DNA of 18,468 nucleotides from CAYQQU01 sp964419545 (GTDB lineage: Bacteria > Bacteroidota > Bacteroidia > Chitinophagales > Saprospiraceae). The stretch spans positions 1 through 18,468 of the forward strand of contig CAYQQU010000094.1 of NCBI GenBank assembly GCA_964419545.1. The letters are read 5' to 3'. Below, piece by piece: positions 7,388 through 14,669 of the stretch. The translations under genes were made by a program, and so were the position numbers. Positions within the stretch are counted from its first letter, which is position 1, and each line of letters begins with the position of its first letter. Below the pieces are notes generated by a model. That model did no database searches. It was given only the letters and a program-made list of their open reading frames with translations, and was not told the DNA's origin.

Positions 7388-10300
7388 ATGAAAACCGCAG
7401 AGGCGGCAAGGCCCGTTGCTATGAGCCGGGTGCAAATAGCAGGTGAGACCTACTTTAAGATTGCAAATAGCGACGCGATGCGCCCTTTCTTTATGAGTAT
7501 CGTGAGCGACTCCAACCACTGGATGTTCATTGCGAGTAATGGTGGATTAACCGCCGGGCGCAAAAATGCTGAGTATGCTTTGTTCCCTTATTATACGGAT
7601 GATAAGATTACCGAATCCGCCGATATAACGGGCAGCAAAACCATACTACTAGTCCACAAGGACGATGGCGTACAGGTCTGGGAGCCCTTCTCCGAACGAC
7701 AGGAAGGCAGGTACCAGATCAACAGGAACCTCTACAAAAACAGGTTTGGCAATAAAATCCTTTTTGAAGAAGTAAACCTGGACCTGGAGCTGACCTTTCG
7801 GTACCAATGGAGCTCAAGCGATAGCTACGGTTTTGTCAAGCAATCGACGCTGCTCAGTAATGCGCAGCAGGAATTGGCCATAACCGTGCTGGACGGCATT
7901 CAGAATATCGTGCCCTGCGGCGTCGAAAGTGCGCTGCAGATGAGAGCGAGCAACCTGGTCGATGCGTATAAGAAAAGCGAACTGGAAAAAGAAACGGGGC
8001 TGGGAATCTACGCGCTCAGCGCGCTCATCGTCGACCGGGCGGAGCCCAGTGAGGCTTTAAAGGCTAATATCGCGTGGTCGCTTGGCTTCGATGATCCGAA
8101 ATATCTGCTGTCGTCCCTGCAGCTGAAAAATTTCAGAAAGGGATTGCCCATCCAGGAAGAAACCGACATCAGGGGAGAGAAGGGCGCTTATTTCGTCTGT
8201 GCCGACATCCAGCTCGCTGCGGGGGCAGAAAAGGATTGGATGATCATGGCCGATGTCAACAAAAATCATTCGAACCTGGCTAGACTCTCCGAAACGATTC
8301 AACGAGAACCTTCACTGGAGCAGGCCATTAAGCAGGATATCGAATTGGGAACCACCCGCCTGATCGCCCTCGATGCTGCCGCTGACGGACTACAACTGAC
8401 CGCGGATAAAAACAGGGACGCCCGGCATTTCTCCAACGTCCTGTTCAACATCATGCGGGGCGGCATCTTCGACGACAATTACCGGATCGAAAAAGGCGAT
8501 TTTACGACCTACCTGGCCAAAGCGAATAAAGAATCTTTCGAAGCAGCGGGGAGCCTCCTCGCCGAACTGCCCGGACTATTCAGCCTGGCGGAACTTAGAG
8601 CCATGGCCGCCCAAAGCGGTGATCCCAACTTCCGGCGGCTGGCTTTGGAATACATGCCACTCAAATTCAGCAGAAGACACGGCGACCCCAGCCGGCCCTG
8701 GAACAAATTTTCCATCAACACCCGCAGTGAGGTCGACGGGTCGAAGATCCTGGATTACGAAGGGAACTGGCGGGATATTTTCCAAAACTGGGAAGCCCTG
8801 GCCCATTCCTATCCCGCCTTCGCGGAAAGCATGATCCACAAGTTCCTGAACGCGACGACTTTCGACGGGTACAACCCCTACCGGGTCACCAAAGGCGGAT
8901 TCGACTGGGAAACGATCGAGCCCGACGATCCCTGGTCGTACATCGGCTACTGGGGCGATCATCAGATCATCTACTTGCTGAAGCTCCTGGAGTTCCAGGA
9001 AGACTACGCGCCCGGCCAATTGGCCGCGTATTTTGATCAGTCCCTCTTCGTCTACGCCAACGTGCCCTACCGCATCAAACCCTTCGCCGACATCCTGCGC
9101 GACCCTAAAGACACCATCGAATTCGACCTCGAATCCGACCGGCAGATACGGGAAAGAAGGGACGAACTGGGCGCCGACGGCGCCCTCCTGCGCGACCGGA
9201 AGGGGGCCATCTATCAGGTCAACTTCATCGAAAAAATGCTGGCCACGCTCCTGGCCAAGCTGTCGAACTTCATCCCCGAAGGCGGCATCTGGATGAACAC
9301 CCAGCGCCCCGAATGGAACGATGCCAACAACGCGCTGGTCGGCAACGGCGTCTCCATGGTCACCTTGTACTACCTGCGGCGATTCCTGCACTTCTTTAAG
9401 AAAATGTTCGCCGATCCGCCACAAAAGGAGGTAGCCGTCTCCCGCGAGCTGGCGGCATTTTTCCGGGGCGTCGCCAGGACGCTCGATCAGCACCGGCATT
9501 TGCTATCCGGTCGTATCGGTGACCGGGACCGCTACCGGGTGCTCACCGGCCTGGGGCAAGCCGCCGGCGATTACCGGACCCAGATCTATGAGCAGGCCTT
9601 TTCGGGCGAAAAAGAAGAGGTCTCCATTCAGGACCTCCGCCATTTTATCGACCTGAGCCTGCGGTACCTGGATCATTCGATAGCTGCCAACAAAAGATCC
9701 GACCACCTGTACCACGCCTACAATCTGATGACGGTGGAAGGAGACGCGGAAGTCTCCATTGCCTATTTAAGTGAAATGCTGGAAGGCCAGGTGGCCGTCC
9801 TGAGTTCGGGGCGCCTGTCTTCCGAAGAGGCTCTGCAGCTGCTGGACGCCCTCAAAAGCAGCCGGCTTTTCCGGGATGACCAGTACAGCTATGTCCTCTA
9901 CCCGGATAAGGACCTGCCCCGGTTCACGAAGAAAAATAACATTCCGGAAGCCTCGGTCGCCGACTCCGAGCTGCTCCGCGCACTGGTGAGCGACGGCAAC
10001 CTGGAGGTCATCGAAAAAGATGTTCAGGGCGTTTATCACTTCAACGGCAATTTTACCAACGCCCGTGACCTGAGCCAGGCCCTGGAGGCGCTCTCCAAAA
10101 CCAGGTACGCGCCGCTGGTGGCGGCTGAAAAAGAAAAGGTGCTGCGGATATTTGAAAAAGTATTCAACCACAAGGCCTTTACCGGACGATCGGGCACCTT
10201 CTTCGGCTACGAAGGGCTGGGGTCCATATACTGGCACATGGTGTCCAAGTTGCTGTTGGCCGTTCAGGAGTGCTGCCTGCGGGCCGTCGCGGAAGACGCC

Positions 10301-10831
10301 GCGGAAGAAGTGACCGGCAGATTGCTGGAGCACTATTACGAGATCAACGAAGGGATCGGGGTGCACAAACCCCCGACGCTGTACGGGGCCTTCCCCATCG
10401 ATCCTTACTCCCATACCCCCGCCGGCAAAGGCGCTCAACAGCCCGGCATGACGGGGCAGGTGAAAGAAGATATCCTGAGCCGGTTCGGCGAGCTGGGCGT
10501 TTTCATCCGGGAAGGCCGGCTGTGTTTCGATCCATGCCTGCTGAGGAAGGAGGAGTTTATCGAACAGCCCGATACCTTCGAATACGTGGACGTTCACTCG
10601 GAACCACAACAAATACCGCTCGCTGCCGGCTCCCTTGGTTTTACCTTTTGCCAGGCGCCCGTTATTTACGAGATCGCGGAGCACGACGGTCTTGAAATCA
10701 TCCGGCATAACCAGGCTTCCGCCCGGTTCGAATCGCTCGCCCTCGATGCCTCGATCAGCGAGCAGGTTTTCGCGCGAACCGGCGAAGTGCTCCGGATCAA
10801 CGTTCAGGTCGACGCGAACCGGCCGAGATAA
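7388..10831 (+). CDS. Large uncharacterised cytoplasmic protein, possible six-hairpin glycosidase or phosphorylase relative
   Basis: 1147 residues with no signal peptide, lipobox or membrane segment. The start is ATG 7388; M12 (MSRVQIAGETYF) is a plausible alternative. I do not recognise a named family. The first 250 or so residues look beta-rich (WMFIASNGGLTAGR, ALFPYYTDDK, WEPFSER), like the N-terminal sandwich of GH94-type phosphorylases. Later parts look helical with conserved-looking aromatic and acidic patches: YIGYWGDHQ with D524/H525, RPEWNDANNALVGNG with E642 and D645, and GAQQPGMTGQVKED near 1015-1028. The WNDA patch recalls the DWND acid region of GH94, and length and location match GH149/GH161 beta-1,3-glucan phosphorylases, but the usual C-terminal phosphate-site motif was not found. 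It stands alone between two long spacers. A role in intracellular use of imported oligosaccharides is an inference. Confidence 0.6.
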   Translation: MKTAEAARPVAMSRVQIAGETYFKIANSDAMRPFFMSIVSDSNHWMFIASNGGLTAGRKNAEYALFPYYTDDKITESADITGSKTILLVHKDDGVQVWEPFSERQEGRYQINRNLYKNRFGNKILFEEVNLDLELTFRYQWSSSDSYGFVKQSTLLSNAQQELAITVLDGIQNIVPCGVESALQMRASNLVDAYKKSELEKETGLGIYALSALIVDRAEPSEALKANIAWSLGFDDPKYLLSSLQLKNFRKGLPIQEETDIRGEKGAYFVCADIQLAAGAEKDWMIMADVNKNHSNLARLSETIQREPSLEQAIKQDIELGTTRLIALDAAADGLQLTADKNRDARHFSNVLFNIMRGGIFDDNYRIEKGDFTTYLAKANKESFEAAGSLLAELPGLFSLAELRAMAAQSGDPNFRRLALEYMPLKFSRRHGDPSRPWNKFSINTRSEVDGSKILDYEGNWRDIFQNWEALAHSYPAFAESMIHKFLNATTFDGYNPYRVTKGGFDWETIEPDDPWSYIGYWGDHQIIYLLKLLEFQEDYAPGQLAAYFDQSLFVYANVPYRIKPFADILRDPKDTIEFDLESDRQIRERRDELGADGALLRDRKGAIYQVNFIEKMLATLLAKLSNFIPEGGIWMNTQRPEWNDANNALVGNGVSMVTLYYLRRFLHFFKKMFADPPQKEVAVSRELAAFFRGVARTLDQHRHLLSGRIGDRDRYRVLTGLGQAAGDYRTQIYEQAFSGEKEEVSIQDLRHFIDLSLRYLDHSIAANKRSDHLYHAYNLMTVEGDAEVSIAYLSEMLEGQVAVLSSGRLSSEEALQLLDALKSSRLFRDDQYSYVLYPDKDLPRFTKKNNIPEASVADSELLRALVSDGNLEVIEKDVQGVYHFNGNFTNARDLSQALEALSKTRYAPLVAAEKEKVLRIFEKVFNHKAFTGRSGTFFGYEGLGSIYWHMVSKLLLAVQECCLRAVAEDAAEEVTGRLLEHYYEINEGIGVHKPPTLYGAFPIDPYSHTPAGKGAQQPGMTGQVKEDILSRFGELGVFIREGRLCFDPCLLRKEEFIEQPDTFEYVDVHSEPQQIPLAAGSLGFTFCQAPVIYEIAEHDGLEIIRHNQASARFESLALDASISEQVFARTGEVLRINVQVDANRPR

Positions 10832-10863
10832 ATACTGGGAGCGGGAGCAGGTTGCCGAAAAGT

Positions 10864-10904
10864 GGAAGGTGGGACCGGAGTAGCCTCCCTTCCCCAACCC
10901 CTTT
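10864..10904 (+). terminator. Weak candidate terminator after the 1147-residue gene
   Basis: GGAAGG (10864-10869) pairs with CCTTCC (10888-10893). After one mismatch, three more pairs (one of them G-U) extend the stem inward, leaving a 10-base loop. The stem is followed within eight bases by only four T residues, so termination here is doubtful. Confidence 0.2.
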
Positions 10905-11282
10905 TGGAGCCGAAGTTCAGCTAGCCCGGATTATCCACTTAGCATGTTTGGAGCTTGCTTCTATTGCAAATCAACAGGTTAGGAACCTGTCGTCAAGATA
11001 AAGTGCTAAACATAGCATCTCTTAGGTTTTGGTCATTTCCTTCCAACAAATCGAAGCCAACCGGAAAAACTACCGTAGCTCTTTTCGCAATGTGCCGGCG
11101 GCTATCCACCGGTGAAAGATCTGCTGAATGCCTCTTTGTATTTAACCGGCATGCAATCGCGCACGGGATACCCGCCGGGAAAGGACCGGACTTGATGTCC
11201 GGACAGCAAGAAAAAGATCAGGCGCAAAATGTACGGCATGTTGTATTCAAAATAGGGTATGTGAAAACTGTTCGTCACGAAA

Positions 11283-11290
11283 TATATTTG
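11283..11290 (+). promoter_or_regulatory. Candidate -7 box for the beta-glucan operon
   Basis: TATATTTG is a perfect TAnnTTTG match about 210 bases before the first gene of the operon. No good TTG lies at the expected upstream distance. A second, imperfect box (TAGTTTTT, 11421-11428) lies closer to the gene, with TTG at 11402-11404 and 17 or fewer bases between. Either could serve. Confidence 0.3.
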
Positions 11291-11502
11291 ATTTTCAGTT
11301 GTTTATGGCTTTTGGGCGCTGCTTTTGATGTAATAAAAAAAATTGTTGGTGAAAGCCTTGATGAGTTTTTTTTTTCTTCTGTAGGATAAAAAAGCACTAC
11401 ATTGGGTGAAAATAGTACACTAGTTTTTTACTGGAGGCCCTTTCGATCTTGGCCTTCACAAGCGGCTTAAGAACAGACGTCAAATCTATAAATCCGGAAA
11501 TA

Positions 11503-14500
11503 ATGAAAAAACTCTTCCTAAGACTGATCCCTCTCTTCCTTACCACATCCCTGTTCGCACAGGCCGACCGGGTATCCGTCGTCACGAATAGCGATGGACA
11601 CAGGCTGGTCGTCAATGGCGAAGAATTCATGATCAACGGCATGAATTGGGATTATATCCCCATTGGAACCAATACGGTAAACGCTCGTTTTTGGGAAAAT
11701 TCAGACGACATCATCAAGGCCGCCCTGGACGCGGAGATGTCTCTCCTGAAGAACATGAATGTGAATGTTATCAGACAATACACCGGTGTTCCCGCCAGGT
11801 GGATCCAGTATATCTACGAGAATTACGGCATCTACACTATGCTCAACCATTCCTTTGGAAGATACGGACTCACCCTGGATGGCGTTTGGACTCCCATCAC
11901 AATTTATGATGACCCCAGAACGCAACAGTTCCTGATGGATGAAGTAACCCAACTGGTGGAAGAGTATAAAAATACACCGGGGCTTTTGTTGTATCTCCTG
12001 GGTAATGAAAACAATTACGGCCTCTTCTGGCAGGGAGCGGAAACGGAAGATTTTCCTGATGATGAGAGAAGGATTCAATTCATTGGAGAATCCCGGGGAA
12101 GGCCCATGTACAAGCTGATGAATGATGCGGCCAAGGCAATGAAGGCGATTGATCCCTCTCACCCCGTAGCCCTCTGTAATGGCGACGTCTTATTTATCGA
12201 TATCATCGCAGAAGAATGTAAAGATGTGGATATCTATGGAACGAACACCTACCGGGGCGTTTCATTTGGTGATATGTTTCAGGTGGTGCAGAATAAGCTG
12301 GATAAACCGCTCATGTTTACGGAGTTCGGGGCGGATGCTTTTAACGCTATTGAAAATGCCGAAGATCAGGAGGCGCAAGCATATTATATGGTGGGGAATT
12401 GGAAAGAGATCTATGAGAACGCGGCCGGCCTTGGGGGCGTAGGTAACTCTATTGGCGGTTTCACCTTCCAGTTCAGCGATGGTTGGTGGAAGTATGGATT
12501 TGATGACAGAGAAAATGCCGATGTACACGACACGAATGCCTCCTGGGCTAACGGCGGCTACCAGCGAGACTACCAGGAAGGCGAGAACAACATGAACGAA
12601 GAGTGGTTCGGGATCTGCGCCAAGGGGCCTACCAACCAGCGGGGTTTATACACCCTATATCCCAGAGCGGCCTACTATGCTTTGAAACAGGCGCACCAGT
12701 TGAATCCCTATGCAGAAGGCACGACCCTCGCCTCGGTCAATGCATATTTTGACAATATCCAGCTCATGGATGCAGTGCTCAGAGCACGAGGAGACAAAGC
12801 GGCGCTGGAAAGCAACCAGAAAATCCGGTTGAAGAACTTTCGAGCTGAATTTGAGACCTTTAATACCGGTGGAACGTTGATCACTACACCTGATGAACCT
12901 GACCCGGCTGCTTTAACTGACCCGAACCTGGCTTCTTTTCCGGATGAACTTGGTTTTGACCACATGCAGTCGTTCTTTTTTGGGGTGGAAGCTAGTCCTA
13001 CTCCTAACCTGAGGGCCAGCGCAAGTTTTAACTTAGTGGGCAATGTAGCCGATAATCCTATTGATGAAATTTTTTACGAAAATATTGTTCGTGATCGAAC
13101 TGGAAACAGGAGCGACGGTAATTTAAGGCTTTATAATGCTGACTTCAACTGGACGGCAGAGGATTTTGATCTGAGAGGATTTTACCGAACCGGCCATTAT
13201 CACTGGGGCTATGAAGGGGACTTTTTTGGTTTATACCCGGAAGCGAACTACGGCCCAAACCTGGACATTTACAACGGGGAAATACTGGGGGTAGAAATAG
13301 ATGGAAAAAAGGCGCTGAAAGGGCTGAATGTAGCCTTCGGCCCTCAATTGTGGTGGGGCGCCAACCCCGCCGTGCTGGTGAAATACGGCCGGGAAATAAA
13401 TCATTTCAAAGTAACCGGTGTCTTTCACGAAGATATTGATGACGCCCCCGAATTTGTAACTTCGATAGCCGTCCCACTCCCCAAAACCCGACGGGCTACC
13501 CTTCATGTAGAACGAGAAATCGGGCCCCTGGAAATTGAAGTAGGCGGGATCTGGGGCGGATCCCCGCTAAATGGCAGAAGCTTCCAGATCGTAGAAGAAG
13601 ACGCGGAAGGAAATTACAAGATATGGGAGGATGAAATAAATCCCTCAGACAATTGGGGGGGTAAAGCAAAGATCAAATTTTCGAAAGGGGCCTTCAATTG
13701 GTACGCGCAGGGCTCCGTCATGGGGCTGGTCGCCAATGGGGGCGCCGATGCAACCCTTACTTTTACGGGATGGCGCTTGCGGGATAGTGGTAGCGGCAAC
13801 ATGAATAATTTCCTGACCGGATTTACTTATACGATCGGTAACTTCCAGATCGCACCGAATTTCTTATGGCAAAAGCCACTCGTTGATCCTATCCCGAATG
13901 ATGTGCCATCGCCGGGGCGGCTTAGAAATATTCAGGATGATCCATTCGCCGTAAGAGAAGGCAACCGAGAAACCGTTGCCGGAGAATTGCTGATCACTTT
14001 TGACCCTACACCGGGCACCTGGATGTATCAATGGGACAACGACCGTGCGGAGGATGCCAAATTTGCCATGAGCGCGGGGTTTGTTTACCGTCACCTGCCT
14101 ACCAACCAGGATGCAGCGATCGGCTTTCTGGGTAACCGGACCTCCTTTGCCTTTCCACAGTCGGCGCCCGCACAGGACCTATGGGAAACCAATATCAGGA
14201 TGGTCTCTAAAATAAACCCGGACCTCGGCATTATTGCCAATATATTATTCGGAACAGCTCAGGCAAGAGGCAGCGACGATAGGTTAATTGAACGTTACGC
14301 CATGGACCTGAGGGCTGTCTATAAAAAATTGAAATTGACTTCTCACTTCAAGGTCAATGACTGGGGGCCTTTTGATTATCATCGTGACTTTAACCTCACC
14401 TTCCCGGTACAGTTAATGTTGGATCTATCCACTACTTTGGCTAAACCGGATTGGTTTATTTTACCAAGTACTCAAATGGGCGTGCGCTGGACATGGCGTT

Positions 14501-14643
14501 CTCTAAATGAGTTTTCACCTCGTTATCTTCCAAACCAAACGGCTTCTGAGTTTGCCACCGAACCGGCCCTTAGCCCGGTAGGCTTTGACAATGGGATGGA
14601 ATGGGAACTGAGAACTTATATTCACATTAACATAGGTCAGTAG
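11503..14643 (+). CDS. Secreted clan-A TIM-barrel glycosidase fused to an outer-membrane beta-barrel-like domain
   Basis: The start was set at ATG 11503 because it opens a clear signal peptide (MKKLFLRLIPLFLTTSLFA); the frame upstream to TTG 11449 has no such feature. The protein is 1046 residues. Residues about 25-430 form a GH2-C-like TIM barrel without the sandwich domains that precede it in ordinary GH2 enzymes: FMINGMNWDY at 43-51, NVIRQY at 88-93, LLGNENNYG with acid/base candidate E169, and MFTEFGADAF with nucleophile candidate E274. After a linker (about 440-485), residues about 486-1046 are alternating amphipathic strands rich in W, Y and F with short turns and Asp/Asn-rich loops (SFFFGVEA, NAPNFLWQ-like strands, final strand ELRTYIHINI), as in porins. 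First gene of an operon with a glycan-binding lipoprotein and a GH16, so a beta-glucan substrate is inferred. It could also belong to another clan-A family than GH2. Confidence 0.8.
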   Translation: MKKLFLRLIPLFLTTSLFAQADRVSVVTNSDGHRLVVNGEEFMINGMNWDYIPIGTNTVNARFWENSDDIIKAALDAEMSLLKNMNVNVIRQYTGVPARWIQYIYENYGIYTMLNHSFGRYGLTLDGVWTPITIYDDPRTQQFLMDEVTQLVEEYKNTPGLLLYLLGNENNYGLFWQGAETEDFPDDERRIQFIGESRGRPMYKLMNDAAKAMKAIDPSHPVALCNGDVLFIDIIAEECKDVDIYGTNTYRGVSFGDMFQVVQNKLDKPLMFTEFGADAFNAIENAEDQEAQAYYMVGNWKEIYENAAGLGGVGNSIGGFTFQFSDGWWKYGFDDRENADVHDTNASWANGGYQRDYQEGENNMNEEWFGICAKGPTNQRGLYTLYPRAAYYALKQAHQLNPYAEGTTLASVNAYFDNIQLMDAVLRARGDKAALESNQKIRLKNFRAEFETFNTGGTLITTPDEPDPAALTDPNLASFPDELGFDHMQSFFFGVEASPTPNLRASASFNLVGNVADNPIDEIFYENIVRDRTGNRSDGNLRLYNADFNWTAEDFDLRGFYRTGHYHWGYEGDFFGLYPEANYGPNLDIYNGEILGVEIDGKKALKGLNVAFGPQLWWGANPAVLVKYGREINHFKVTGVFHEDIDDAPEFVTSIAVPLPKTRRATLHVEREIGPLEIEVGGIWGGSPLNGRSFQIVEEDAEGNYKIWEDEINPSDNWGGKAKIKFSKGAFNWYAQGSVMGLVANGGADATLTFTGWRLRDSGSGNMNNFLTGFTYTIGNFQIAPNFLWQKPLVDPIPNDVPSPGRLRNIQDDPFAVREGNRETVAGELLITFDPTPGTWMYQWDNDRAEDAKFAMSAGFVYRHLPTNQDAAIGFLGNRTSFAFPQSAPAQDLWETNIRMVSKINPDLGIIANILFGTAQARGSDDRLIERYAMDLRAVYKKLKLTSHFKVNDWGPFDYHRDFNLTFPVQLMLDLSTTLAKPDWFILPSTQMGVRWTWRSLNEFSPRYLPNQTASEFATEPALSPVGFDNGMEWELRTYIHINIGQ

Positions 14644-14669
14644 AAAACATCGTGGAAAAAAGTACTATC

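Larger units (their letters stand above)
10832..11502. other. Long intergenic region without a convincing gene
   Basis: These 671 bases hold only weak signals: a terminator-like stem just after the upstream stop, small hairpins at 10974-10990 (ACAGGTT-AGG-AACCTGT) and 11186-11202 (CCGGAC-TTGAT-GTCCGG), a perfect TAnnTTTG box at 11283-11290, an A8 tract near 11335-11342 and a T10 tract at 11366-11375. A 144-codon open frame (10955-11389) has no recognisable features and is not called. Base composition drops toward AT in the last 250 bases, as expected for the promoter region of the operon that follows. Confidence 0.7.

Noticed and set aside
8576..10897. Two long minus-strand frames (8576-9499 and 9767-10897)
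   Set aside because: Both are antisense to the 1147-residue gene and have shadow-like composition with no recognisable domain.
10941..10953. AGC[A/T]TGTTTGGAG shared with 18421-18433, both downstream of stop codons
   Set aside because: Thirteen bases with one mismatch are expected many times by chance among all pairs in 18 kb, so this is not evidence for an element end. A genome-wide search would settle it.
10955..11389. 144-codon plus-strand frame in the spacer
   Set aside because: No family resemblance or start signal. Composition resembles non-coding sequence and it ends in homopolymer tracts.
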